Origin: Teratosphaeria epicoccoides
Lineage: Eukaryota; Ascomycota; Dothideomycetes; Mycosphaerellales; Teratosphaeriaceae
DNA length: 64,000 nt
NCBI GenBank assembly: GCA_021401465.1
Contig: JADDMT010000020.1
Span: 1 to 64,000 of the forward strand
Reading direction: 5' to 3'
The notes under the pieces were generated by a model. That model was given only the letters and a program-made list of their open reading frames with translations. It was not told the origin of the DNA and searched no databases. The position numbers and the translations under genes were made by a program. This document shows, in pieces, positions 36,951 to 48,847 of this stretch (positions are counted from its first letter, which is position 1; every line of letters starts with the position of its first letter).

Positions 36951-38700
36951 ATGCTTTCGAAGAAAGATAGACAACAGAGGTCACGTTCTACGTCATCTAG
37001 TAGTAGTTCGAATTACAATCTAGCAAATGATTTAGAAGACCTGCTTAGTAACAAAGGCGATAGTGTAGACAATAGTAACAAGGAGATAGCTAACTAGGAG
37101 TATGAGGATTTTATAGTGCCTAAAGCCTATACAAAGCCGACTAATGTAAGAAGCTACCTATATATAGCGGCTATGCTAACATGTATACAGATAACGACAT
37201 ACTAGTTACGAAGAGACTAGACATATAAGCGGTCATCCTTACTACTAAGACGGAATCGGCCGTATAAGAGGCTTCGGTTATTGTCTCGCGACGCGCGATA
37301 AGATAGTAGCAAACCTAAGAATAACAGGGTAAAGACATAGTAGCTAAGCATCTGTCGAGGCTATTATAATAGCCGACCTACTAATCATAGGAGTAATGGC
37401 AACAGTCAAAACTACCGTAATAGCGAGTCTCGTAGCTACTAGGGCGATAGTAGTAGTCAAAGTTAGTCCGGGAGCTAGTCGAGTAGCTGTCGAGGCTATA
37501 ATAGCAGCTAGACTACAAACTCTAACTAAGGATATAACTACTCTAGTAGCGAAGATATACATAGTAGCCCTCCTATACATAAAGACAAGTTAATCGAGCC
37601 TTTGCTTATTAAAGTCTAAGAACTCTTATAGATAGACGCTTCACGAGGGCAGAAGGGCATTTCTGTGCTATACCCTATAGCTCCTACTTACTAGCCAAGT
37701 TGTAAGCATATTGTAATAGACTAGTAGCTCGTAGCGCGTAATATACTGGAGATGAAAGGTCGAGTTAGCTCGAGGCTAGACGACGTAGATTTAGATACTA
37801 TAAGTACCTGCGTAGGTCCTATAAGGAGGTGCTAATGTTAGGGGCGTAGATAAGGCAGAGGTTACGTTAGTGTCGTAATAACTACACGAATAGGGTTAGA
37901 GAAGCTATACTCGCATAGTCCGGCAAGGTAGATAATAAGCAGGGTTTGAAGGACTAGGCTGTAGACATGTTAATAGAAAGCAGATTCGAATGTAAGAACG
38001 AAGAAGAGGTAAGGAGAGAAGGCTTAGATATCGTCGAAAGCGCTAACATGTCACAGGACTAGAGGTTTCTAAGCCTGCTCGTGATCTTTTATATGAAGAA
38101 GGCGTTCTTCTAGTTTAATAAGAAACTAGTATGGAATCCTTTAGAGTTACGTAAGGTAAACGCTTTTATGTTAAATAGCGTGTATGCTACTATCACATAC
38201 CTACTAGCCTAGATTAGAAATGGCCCTTCGGAGTTCAAGACAAAGGCTAGTAAGACAAGATAGGTTCTAGTTAGCGGTGTTAATATCGATGATATCTTCG
38301 AGGGGAAGAAGAAGTATTAGGAAGAGCTCGATGCTAACAGACAGGAGGTCATCATAGCGACTATCATGGCACGTATATTAGGGGGGGAGGACAAAGGCAA
38401 GATAGTACTACTAGTGTAGGCGGCGCTAGCTATTAAGAAGGATCGCGGCATAACAGGCTTAGAGAGGGAATACAAGGACTTGCGGAGGCGAAAGGCGCTA
38501 CGCGAGAATAGTATAGGGGAGACATCGTCGAGAGGGCCTATACTAACTTCTGCTAGGTCGTACGCAATTGTTAGGTTAGCGTAGTGTCAGCCTGACATAA
38601 GGATTAAGCTAGGCCTTAATGTCATTAATAATAGGCGTTCGCAAGCATGTAGCGGATGTTTAAGCGGACACTAACAGAGGGAGCGAGGGCTATAATAGCG
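36951..38700 (+). pseudogene. Ser/Gln-rich protein of the large unit (left copy)
   Basis: The ATG at 36,951 starts MLSKKDRQQRSRSTSSSSSS, followed by an acidic and then a Ser/Gln-rich, low-complexity N-terminal half. The C-terminal half (about 38,040-38,600) is folded-looking: a FYMKKAFFxFNKKLVWNPLE stretch, RKVNAFMLNSVYATITYLLA, then a GKKKY-TAG-EELDANRQEV segment and ALAIKKDRGITGLEREYKDL. A frame change around 37,600-38,050 is needed to join the halves. The partner is at 40,700-42,452 (minus), nearly identical. I cannot name it; a DNA-binding or gag-like accessory role would be a guess. Confidence 0.45.
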
Positions 38701-39162
38701 AAAGGGCAAATGTTAGTGACTATAGTAGTAAGGCAAGCGATTATGATAGTAACGACTAGCTAATACAGGGACTAGAGGAGCCATTATCGCGGGATATACT
38801 ACACGACAGTGTCGTGACAACGAGGTTAGTTTCTCGTCTAACATTACAGCCATGATTGCTAACATGTACTTGTCTAGTACAAAAGCTACTATAGTTAATA
38901 AGCCCCGACCTAGACACACGCAAGATGAAAGGTTAGTAGCCTTCGCGCGTTGTGAGAGCTAGCTATTACTAACGAGGCGGAAGTAGCAAGAGGCCTAAGC
39001 TACGGAGTAGGCGGTTAATTATGACTAGTATAGACAAGCGGTATAGGCAAGAGGACTCATGTATTAACTAAACTATGCTAATAACAGATAAATACTAGCG
39101 TAGCTCTAGCGAGCGACGAAACGCAAAGACTTACTAGAGTAGGCACATAGTAAGTGCGATTA
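38701..39162. other. inner end of the left arm
   Basis: Low coding signal. Ends AGTAAGTGCGATTA at the junction with unit A2. Its inverted partner is 40,247-40,700. Confidence 0.4.
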
Positions 39163-40246
39163 CATCTCGAAAACCAAGGCCCTAAGTAGACCGAGTAACT
39201 TGTGTTACTTAGCTTACTTACCTACTCGTCTAACTTGGCCTGCTCGTATGTACCCCCGAGAAACTCGGCCTCTCCTAAGCTACTCGTGTCGCAGACGCGA
39301 GTAGCTCATAGTGCAAGAGTGCTACTAGTAAGTAACTTACTGCTAGCAGTATACTAGCGGCAAGTAGCTCGGGCATGCAAGCCGAGCTACTCGAATCAAA
39401 CTAATTTGCATGTAATAGATGTTAAAGTCATGATTTTAGTTAATACTATACATCTCGTTGTTATCGCACTATGCTCTTTTACTATTTACACTAGACCTGA
39501 CGTACAACGTGAATTAAGCAGATTTGCTAACACTAAACACATATATAGCTTAAACGTAGCTCTTACGACGCCTCTTGAATTCAAGCAAGCTGCTATATCT
39601 GACTTGCGCCTTACGCCCGAAGACCTTAATCGGTATAGCTAGTAATAAATGCATAGCTACTATACACTATCCACATATCCTGTATTAGCCCTTACACATG
39701 AATCTTCTACTCGCCCTCATCCTCTATTCCGTTCTACTAGCTTACCTTTACTACTACCGACTTTCCTAAAGCGCTACTATTTCGCCCCTCCTGTAGCTTC
39801 TTAAAGGTCGCATCATTAAAGACCTTGTCGCTATAGCCCTTAATCTACTCTAACAAGGTCGAGTCCGTGAATGTAGTGTGCTACTATAACTGACTATCCC
39901 TTAACTTAGAGTCGTCGAGCGTATCCTCTACCTTCTCTACAACGTTCGACTAGTTGCTTATAAGATCATACTAATCGAGTAGAGCGCATGCTATGCTACA
40001 TCATAATCGTTAGCTAATGTAATCTACGTAGCTACTAAACTACCGCTAGTACCTCCTATTAATATTGAAGTACTAGCGGTATGTTAGTAGCATAACGCTA
40101 GTATACTACTAGCATACTTACCTAGCATTTTTTGCCTCTACCTCTAGCAAAGCTTGGCTCCTACTATCGCCTTAGTCTTTGTCCTTCGCGGTCAAGCTTC
40201 GTGTCCTATAGCTATCGTTAATCACTACGCTAATGCGTAGAGTTAA
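39163..40246 (+). mobile_element. 1.08-kb unit A2 at the palindrome centre
   Basis: Second direct copy of unit A1 (25,449-26,534). Starts TCTCGAAAACCAAGGCCC at 39,165 and ends GCGTAGAGTTAATA. It separates the two inverted arms. A 78-codon frame at 39,406-39,642 (MHVIDVKVMILVNTIHLVVI ... LRLTPEDLNRYS) is still open, while copy A1 has a one-base deletion and several stops in it. The minus strand at about 39,980-39,720 has the same acidic frame as A1. Terminal hairpins and the TACTAG-type palindrome are present. Confidence 0.65.
39406..39642 (+). pseudogene. small open frame in unit A2
   Basis: Seventy-eight codons open from MHVIDVKVMIL to LTPEDLNRYS. The A1 copy (about 25,690-25,925) shares most residues but has a frameshift (GATTTGC versus GATTGC). 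The C-terminal half (LEFKQAAISDLRLTPEDLNR) looks protein-like. Family unknown; it may be a fragment of a longer lost gene. Confidence 0.35.
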
Positions 40247-40699
40247 TAATCGCACTTACTATGTGTTAGTAAGTCTTTACGTTTCGCCTCTTGCTAGAGC
40301 CGCGCTAGCGTTTATCTGTTATTAGCATAGTTTAGTTAATACATGAGTCCCCTCGCCTATACTACTTGTCTATACTAGTCATAATAAACCGCCTACTCTG
40401 TAGCTTAGGCCTCTCGCTACTTCCGCCTCGTTAGCGATAGCTAGCCCTCACGACGCGCTAAGGCTACTAACCTTTCATCTTGCGTGTGTCTAGGTCGGGG
40501 CTTATTAACTATAGTGGCTTTCATACTAGACAAGTACATGTTAGCAATCATGGCTGTGATGTTAGACAAGAAACTAACCTCGTTACCATGACACCGTTAT
40601 GCAGGGTGTCCCGCGACAATGGCTCCTCTAGTCCCTGCATTGGCTAGTCGTCACTGTCATAATCGCTTGCCTTACTGCCATAGTTACTAACATTTGCCC

Positions 40700-42452
40700 T
40701 TCTGCCGTTATGGCCCTCGCTCCCTCTGTTAGTATCCGCTTGAATATCCGCTACATGCTTGCGAACGCCTACTATTAATGACATTAAGGCCTAGCTTGAT
40801 CGTCGTGTTAGGCTAATACTACGCTAACCTAACAATTGCGTACGACCTAGCAGAAGTTAGTACAGGCCCTCTCGACGATGTCTCCCCTATACTATTCTCG
40901 CGTAGCGCCTTTCGCCTCCGTAAGTCCTTGTATTCTCTCTCTAAGCCTGTTATGCCGCGATCCTTCTTAATAGCTAGCGCCGCCTACACTAGTAGTGCTA
41001 TCTTGCCTTTGTCCTCCCCCCCTAATATACATGCTATAATAGTCGCCATAATGACCTCCTGTCTGTTAGCATCGAGCTCTTCCTAATACTTCTTCTTCCC
41101 CTCGAAGATATCATCGATATTAACACTACTAACTAGAACCTATCTTGTCTTACTAGCCTTTGTCTTGAACTCCGAAGGGCCATTTCTAATCTAGGCTAGT
41201 AGGTATGTAATAGTAGCATACACGCTGTTTAACATAAAAGCGTTTACCTTGCGTGACTCTAAAGGATTCCATGCTAGTTTCTTATTAAACTAGAAGAACG
41301 CCTTCTTCATATAAAAGATCACGAGCAGGCTTAGAAACCTCTAGTCCTGTGACATGTTAGCGCTTTTGACGATATCTAAGCCTTCTCTCCTTACCTCTTC
41401 TTCGTTCTTACATTCGAATCTGCTTTCTATTAACATGTCTACAGCCTAGTCCTTCAAACCCTGCTTATTGTCTACCTTGCCGGACTATGCGAGTATAGCT
41501 TCTCTAACCCTATTCGTGTAGTTATTACGACACTAACGTAACCTCTGCCTTATCTACGCCCCTAACATTAGCACCTCCTTATAGGACCTACGCAGGTACT
41601 TATAGTATCTAAATCTACGTCGTCTAGCCTCGAGCTAACTCGACCTTTCATCCCTAGTATATTACGCGCTACGAGCTACTAGTCTATTACAATATGCTTA
41701 CAACTTAGCTAGTAAGTAGGAGCTATAGGGTATAGCACAGAAATGCCCTTCTGCCCTCGTGAAGCGTCTATCTATAAGAGTTCTTAGACTTTAATAAGCA
41801 AAGGCTCGATTAACTTGTCTTTATGTATAGGAGGGCTACTATGTATATCTTCGCTACTAGAGTAGTCATATCCTTAGTTAGAGTTTGTAGTCTAGCTACT
41901 ATTATAGCCTCGACAGCTACTCGACTAGCTCCCGGACTAACTTTGACTACTACTATCGCCCTAGTAGCTACGAGACTCGCTATTACGGTAGTTTTGACTG
42001 TTGCTATTACTCCTATGATTAGTAGGTCAGCTATTATAATAGCCTCGACAGATGCTTAGCTACTATGTCTTTACCCTGTTATTCTTAGGTTTGCTACTAT
42101 CTTATCGCGCGTCGCGAGATAATAACCGAAGCCTCTTATACGGCCGATTCTGTCTTAGTAGTAAGGATGACCGCTTATACGTCTAGTCTCTTCGTAACTA
42201 GTATGTCGTTATCTGTATACATGTTAGCATAGCCGCTATATATAGGTAGCTTCTTACATTAGTCGGCTTTGTATAGGCTTTAGGCACTATAAAATCCTCA
42301 TACTCCTAGTTAGCTATCTCCTTGTTACTATTATCTACACTATCGCCTTTGTTACTAAGCAGGTCTTCTAAATCATTCGCTAGATTGTAATTCGAACTAC
42401 TACTAGATAACGTAGAACGTGACCTCTATTGTCTATCTTTCTTCGAAGGCAT
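40700..42452 (-). pseudogene. Ser/Gln-rich protein of the large unit (right copy)
   Basis: Inverted partner of 36,951-38,700. ATG at 42,452 (minus), reading MPSKKDRQ. The two copies differ only at scattered transitions; a 237-bp stretch (41,823-42,059 versus 37,344-37,580) differs by about one base. The C-terminal half includes KKKY-TAG-EELDANRQEV and LAIKKDRGITGLEREYKDLR. Confidence 0.45.
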
Positions 42453-42719
42453 GATTAAAGAAGGACGCGACTTAAAGGATTAGTAGAGAACAGAGTGCAG
42501 TATATCCTTCTCGGTTATGTAGGTCTAGTAGCAGGTTAGTAAAGGATAATATCTATAGTATGTAAATATGCACATACTGCGAGTTACTGTCTAATGTAGC
42601 TACGTGGCGTCTATTAATGCAGAAGAAGGAGAGGACGCGATGTTTATAGTATCTTGTAACACGTAAGTGTCATCTAAATTCGGCTACCCCTAAAATTACG
42701 CTTCCCTATTAGCTAGCGG

Positions 42720-43390
42720 TACTTTTAGCTTGCTAGTAGTATGCTATTAAAATACCGCTAGTAGAACTAGCCTCGGTTAGCATTAATTCTTCAATGATAG
42801 CTAGTATAGGTACTATAAAACATCCGCGCTATATAGTACGTCTGCCTGTACGACATAGCCTAACGGATGTAGTTGCTCTGTAGTAGATCCTACATATATA
42901 GTAGTAAGATTCGTTCTACATGCGAGAGAATATCCTGCACGTATTATTCTAAAGGCCTTCAAGCCGCGTTTAAACTATAACAGCTATACTACTTTCGTGT
43001 TAACCCTAGGTAATTGTCGACTTCTAGACTGTCTGCTGCCGATAGTTTGACAATATCTTGTATAGTAGATGCCGAGAACTAACCTTACCTGCTCGTGTCT
43101 ACAACGCCTCTACTATCGCTAGGAATTTGAGTTATAATTCCCTGCTACTGCTAAAGAAGGCGCTCGTTTCCTAGAACATGCGCTCCTTCGCTACTATTGA
43201 CCGCGCAACTTAGCTAAGTAGGCCAAGCTACTCTATCTGTTCTTCTAACGTAGCGTATAGGCATAGGTAATCGTCATGTCGAAGTGTAAGGCTTACTTCG
43301 ATTATGCCTACACTCTGCTACTATAGTGCCTTAGGTTTGTAAATTGTGCCGCGCTAGGTCTTAGAGGTTCTTGTCGAGTAAACACGCATA
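42720..43390 (-). pseudogene. unknown frame of the large unit (right copy)
   Basis: Inverted partner of 36,008-36,690 with the same frame and nearly the same residues. The region corresponding to the ATG reads GTATGCGTGTTTACTCG-like sequence on the minus strand, so the start codon has changed. No family recognised. Confidence 0.4.
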
Positions 43391-43559
43391 CTCATTGTTT
43401 AGGCTATGCCTATATCGTGTCTGTTTAAATTGCAGATGTCAGGATTACTCGAAACATGCGTTGTTTATACTTGTTAGTCCCTTAGCTAACTTCAGATGAA
43501 AGATGCGGCAGACCCTTCCGCGCTTTTTGTACCTTATCGCTATAGCCGTAGCCGTTGCA

Positions 43560-44350
43560 TATGCGACGCCGCATTGTCTATCTTCTAGTCCGCTACAACA
43601 CTATCTATAGTAGGCATAATCTAGACGCTAGGGTCCTAATGATTATAGCACTTAAGACACGTATATAGGAACAGGATACTTGAGCCTATGCGCGCAAGGT
43701 AACTGTTTCCTCGCCTAACATGTACTGACTTTAACTAGTATCTCTAGTAGGCAGTAGAGAATAGTTACATCCTAGGCAGATTTAACAGGATAGCTAGTCA
43801 GATTACAGGTCGAAAGATAAGGCCATGATTATAGAGGACTTCGTGACTACTAATCCTATCGTTAAAGCCTACTAAGACGACCCTTAGTTGCTTATATCGA
43901 CTGTAAACAAAACTAAGAGTAGCGTAACTCTTGTACCTACTAACGCTATCACAATACTAGATGACAACTTCAAATAGTAGTCGACTAGGCAAGCCTGTAG
44001 CAGGGTTAGTCGCAACAGATTAATGTAATTAGCGTAATTCACAGAGGTAATAAGATTCTACTAGGTTACGCTATAGAGCTAATTCGGAGAATAGACTATT
44101 AGCAGACTAGTAACTACTTCATTAATATCATGCGCAAGGATCAGAGCGAGTAGAGAGGCATAGGATTATGCGGGCTACGCAGGCTAGCGTAAGATGACAG
44201 ATTAATTAGGGTTTAACTGCAATCTTGTGATAGAGTAATGCTAGTAGTTATGCGCGAGCGGTATCGTTTTAGATAGCGACTACACAAGCGCCTTATCTGA
44301 TAGAGTATATGCACAATACTAATCATCTCGTCCGTTCGTATGTACTTAAG
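43560..44350 (+). pseudogene. unknown frame upstream of the transposase (right copy)
   Basis: The frame reads KAMIIEDFVTTNPIVKAY, then LLISTVNKTKSSVTLVPTNA, ITILDDNFK, TRQACSRVSRNRLM and FTEVIRFY, interrupted by TAG at Trp/Gln-like places. It ends shortly before two TACTAG-type palindromes. It could be an N-terminal part of the transposase gene or a separate protein. I do not recognise the family. Confidence 0.4.
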
Positions 44351-45009
44351 GACTACTTAATGCTAGTAGTATACTAGTAGTATGTCTACTACTACTACGT
44401 CAAGGTCTAACCTATAGATTACTACTACATGTTTTGAACCCTTATAATCGACAGATAACGACTGCTAGTAGTATACTAGTAGCACTCCTACTATGTCTAC
44501 GCTACACATCTAAGCCGCTAGTAATAGAGGGTATAACTCCGTGCATATAAATACTATACACTTTGGATTAATATATGAAACTACTCAAAATTTAGGATTC
44601 CTGGCTAAAATAGCGCTAATACTACCTGCGATTAACAGAATGAGTTAGCTAATAATAACTGCTACTAGTATACTACTAGCACATCTATTTTCGTCTACTC
44701 TAGGCCCTCCTTTACTACTACACTCTAATAACACTCGATTCTTCTATTAACCTAAACACTAACCCTAACCACGCATAGCTAGCTAACATGATGAAACGTC
44801 TAAGCAGCAATTAGCTACCCGCGTAGCACGCGCACCTTTACAGGGGTCAGGTGTTATAGTGATTAACGCGTCTATAAGCGCTGTAGCCTTTATAACATAC
44901 TACGTTAACAATGGCTTCATAGCGCATACTATACTATACAGGCTGCAGCAAGGCATTAAAAGGTCATAGTAGTCATGCCTAGTATGTTCCTACCTACATA
45001 GTAGCGAAG

Positions 45010-48000
45010 TTTTAGCACTTCATTAATTAGAGCACTATAGATCTTAGACCTAACGACAAATACGCGTCAGATTCGAACATCTCCTTAGACTCGAACAACA
45101 GAGTCGAAACTTAATTAGCAGACGATGTCCTTACCTACAAGGAGGGGACATTAGTCGACGACGCTGCAGGAGTAGATAGGCAGTATGTTGCAGATAAGGA
45201 ACTAGTCATAGTCGTCGAGCCTGTGTTTAGTAAGGCTTACATGTAAGAGAAGGAGATAGTAGTAACAGCTAGGGTAATCGACAATAACAGTAGTAATATA
45301 AACGCGCCTAGTCTCTACAACAACCTAGTAGCATTTACAAGAGACGCTACATCTCTAGATAGACGATATACAGACACGAATAGCAGCTAAGCGGGTAGGC
45401 TACATGGCGTCACGAGCGAGCATAGCTTAGCTTTAATCTATATGCACGCTAGTAGGCTATTGTCTACTAGATGCGAGTAACTATACGAGCGGACACCTTT
45501 CGGCATAGGTAGTCTCATGGCAGGCAGGCTAATCAAAGTGTACATTAAGCCATAATCCTACTAAGTTAGTAATAACCTTGACTAGGTCTAACGAACAGAC
45601 AGATAAGGAACTTAACGAATAGGGCCATGCCTTCTTCTAAAGTAATGCAGATATAGTACTCGCATACTAGCTCTTACACGAAGGTATTTCAAGCAACGCC
45701 ATTAATCGGTTATTCAAGAATCCCTAGCTGCAGAAGATCTAAGAACTACTTAGCTTTCGGTTAGGCGTAGAGCTTAAGGACAAGATCTAAGAAGTAAGTA
45801 CCTACTAACTACTATTTATTGCAAAGTAGAGTATTACGAACATCGAATTAGAATCTCTATAGTCGACCTCTAGTGTTAAGATAGTGCCTCTAAGGCACTA
45901 GAAAGTCGAAGACATTATGCGCTTTCTTATAGGGCATAAGGGTTTCAGGAATAATCTTGTGTATACACCTTCATTACCTCGAGACTCTAGATAACCCGCC
46001 TAGGCGGATCTATTAGGACATGGCCTCTATAGACTAGTAGTAGGACAAACAGAAAGAGCTTCGAATAGACGGAGCGACAATTGTGCTACTAATTCTTGCT
46101 AGTAACAAGACACAGGTTACTAATTATCAAGGTAACCTGATCGTATAGCTAGTATACTTGACAATTAGCAACCTGCCTAGATCGGTTTATAACTCTAACT
46201 ATCGACTAGGTAGCGTGCTGCTAGCGATGCTACTAGTAGTTAAAGGCGGAAAAGGAAGCATTAGGGACGAGCTATACTATCGCTACATGAAGACAATGTT
46301 CGACCCTATTATTTAGCTTGCTACAGGTAAGGGCCTCGACATCTTGTATGCGGATAGCGAGATATAGCGATGTTTCCTAAATATCGCGGTATACGCAAGC
46401 GACTACTAAGAACAGGTAATAATTACAGGCGTAAAGAACAACCGCTACTACATGATATGTATAATCTATCTAGGAAAACGCGAAGACCTCGAAGTAGTTA
46501 CGCTATAGCGGACACATAAGGACATACAAATACAAATCATGCTCTAGCGAGCGGCGAAGAAGGACTAGGGCAGCTACGTACATAACCTACTAAACTTCGC
46601 ATTTAGGTACCCTAGCCTAAATATCTATAAGATGCTAATAGTAGACGTGCTCTACTAACTTGTCAGGGGCGTATTAATGTATGTCATAGATTAGACGCGA
46701 GATTTGCTTAAGAGTTAACTACCTCTGTCTTCGAATCAAGCTAGAGCGGCACTCCTATAAGCTAAGGGTTAGCATAAAGTAGCAAGAAAGAGTAACAAAG
46801 GCAAGACTATCGTAGATTATTAGCTAGATGTTATTATTAACTATTGTTTCGCGGCGGTGCCTGCATTTAGGAACCTCCGGCTATTTAGCTAGATGTCTGT
46901 AGTAAGCTAATAGACAGGCTAGGAATAGAAGAGTATGCTGCGATAGTTACTCCTAGTCTTCATGCTACTATTAGAAGAGGCTAAGGCACATAGCGCTATC
47001 TAGTTCTTACGGGCGACAGTAGACTTCTCTTAGTTAGCGTAATATCCTTTACATGATAGCGAAACGCTCCGGTTTATAGTCCTCGCCCTATTCTAATATA
47101 ACTAGTATAAAGAAGAGTTTAGGGAGACTACATAAGCAAAGGAGAGCTAAGAAAGAAGAAAGCGTAGACAGAGCAAGCGGAGGAGCCTAAGATAGTAGAC
47201 AATATGTATAAACTGTAAGGGCACTTTAATTTTCCTAAGTTTTATGCCCTTACATACTACGTAGACATGATATGGCTCTTTAGTAACACGCTATACCTCG
47301 ACACTAGCTACTTCGAACACAAGTATGTCGAATATGTTAAGAAGCTATTCAAATTAACTAACGAGAAGAATAGATAGGAGGACTAAATTATAGAGCACTT
47401 CTAGCGAAAGATTACTATGCTTACATTCTTTAATACTAGCCTAACGTTCTAGCAGCAGACTAAGGCTAAACGTTAAGAGGCTTAGGAGCGCGAAGTGCCT
47501 TAACTAATAGAGCAGAAGGATGTCGAAGCCTTCCTTAGCTAGCAAAGGCTAAGATCTAGCTAATCGTTACTAGGTAGAGACATATAGAGGACAGTTAGTA
47601 ATGTAGTAGCATACATAGGGCTAGAGGTAGGGCCCTACTTCTATTATGCTGCTATAGTGTTTGTTAGAGAGTACTAGGCGTCATCTAATATAACATCGAC
47701 GTTAATTATACTGCGTCTTAATCCTAACAGGATCGAGGGAAGACTAGATTAGGTTAATGATTTAGAGGTATCTTTCTATACTAGTGTATCGTACTAGAAG
47801 ATGCATCATAAGGATCCTAACAATCTATCTACAACCGAGCTAGACGTCATTAGATATACACTAAACTAGCAAGGAATCTAGGACAATTACTATAACGACT
47901 AGCTCTAGGTCTAGGAGTACGAAGTACTACTAGTTACAGACAAGACTACTAGCATTAATGGACAAATCGACCTAGTAGTTACCTTTAAGGGCCGGCTACC

Positions 48001-48370
48001 TGCTTGCCTGTTATATGTCGTAACCTTCTAAGACAAGAAATTGCGTGTTATAGTAGATAGATATAACTACATGATACTAGCACAAAATAAACGTCCGACC
48101 TATATAGGTGTGTTCGTAGACCTATTCTAGCCGAATGATCCGGCTAGAAGAGCAGACGATGTTTATAGCATGATAGTAATCATAGCGATACATTCCGGCC
48201 TATAGGAAGGTACTCTGCAAGGTCGCCGCATCTACGGGCTTACTAGCGTCTACTATAGCATCCACGTTATGCTAACAGACGAATATGACACCTCTAGCTA
48301 ATGTCACATGTACATTAACAACACTGCTAACTTTAAGACCTATAACTTCATATATAATGCGGACTAGGAG
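45010..48370 (+). pseudogene. Plavaka-type transposase (right copy), cut by a solo LTR
   Basis: The better readable copy. Early part: DLRPNDKYASDSNISLDSNN, VVTARVIDNNSSNINAPSLY, FTRDATSLDRRYTD. Core: VEDIMRFLIGHKGFRNNLVY (about 45,905), LLILASNKTQVTNYQGNLIV (about 46,090), ISNLPRSVYNSNYRLGSVLL, ASDY-TAA-EQVIITGVKNNR (46,405). C-terminal: FNFPKFYALTYYVDMIWLF-like (about 47,230), DTSYFEHKYVEYVKKLF (47,300), RRADDVYSMIVI. These blocks follow the order of Plavaka transposases (fungal CMC superfamily), which are larger than 900 residues. The LTR at 48,371 interrupts it about 30 codons after the last conserved block, at SxxYINNTANFKTYNFIYN. Confidence 0.65.
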
Positions 48371-48847
48371 TATTATAAGGGTAGGTGCCTATAGTAGGAA
48401 GGGGATCAGGTGTTAGACTCGCAGAGCTAGGAAGAATATCGACAATAGCAATTAACCTTGTAACTGACTCTCCTCTAAGCAAGAGAGGATTAAATTAAGA
48501 TTAAGCACAAAGCTCCTAACTGCCTGTCCTCAAGCTATCCCTATGTACTAGAGAGACAGAGCAGCTCTGTTAGATCTGTTAACAGACCTAACAGATCTAT
48601 GTCTATAGATCTGTAGACTAACCCTACAGATCTGAGGGTCTATCCTCCTATGACAGATCCCTTCTCCCTTATAGGCCTGTAGATCTTTAGACTAACCCTA
48701 CAGATCTAGGGATCTATCCTTACATGACAGATCCTTTCTCCTATGACTATGCTATAACTCATAGCACTTAGGGCACTCATAATCCTGTGACTTATAGTCA
48801 GGACACTCATGATCCTGTGACTTATAGTACTCCTAACACTTATGACA
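48371..48847 (-). repeat. solo LTR of the A/B Gypsy family in the right arm
   Basis: On the plus strand it begins TATTATAAGG (TG changed to TA) and ends TTATGACA. It matches the LTRs at 6,890 and 20,179 in the same orientation. The uninterrupted left arm (about 31,040) reads GGACTAGGAGGAACAAG, here split as GGACTAGGAG / LTR / CTAAGGAACAAG, so the insertion happened after the two arms existed. No internal element sequence remains, which points to LTR-LTR recombination. Confidence 0.85.

Larger units (their letters stand above)
26535..39162 (-). mobile_element. large DNA transposon unit with Plavaka-type transposase, left arm
   Basis: A 12.6-kb unit that recurs inverted at 40,247-54,588. It carries six gene-like frames: an unknown frame (minus), a methyltransferase-like frame (plus), the Plavaka-type transposase (minus), an unknown frame (minus), an unknown frame (plus) and a Ser/Gln-rich frame (plus). 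The outer end is TCTCGAAAACC followed by short hairpins; the inner end is CATAGTAAGTGCGATTA. I do not see matching terminal inverted repeats within one unit, so the true element borders are uncertain. Confidence 0.75.

Noticed and set aside
25449..40246. Helitron interpretation of the shared TC... start and the hairpin near the end of the 1.08-kb unit
   Set aside because: The 3' end lacks CTRR, insertion between A and T is not seen, and no Rep or helicase block is present.
37344..42059. The identical 78-codon frames at 37,344-37,580 (minus) and 41,823-42,059 (plus) as a conserved small protein
   Set aside because: They lie opposite to the Ser/Gln-rich frame and are equal only because the arms are near-identical inverted copies. 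The Ala/Thr/Ile-rich content is the antisense of Ser/Gln-rich codons.
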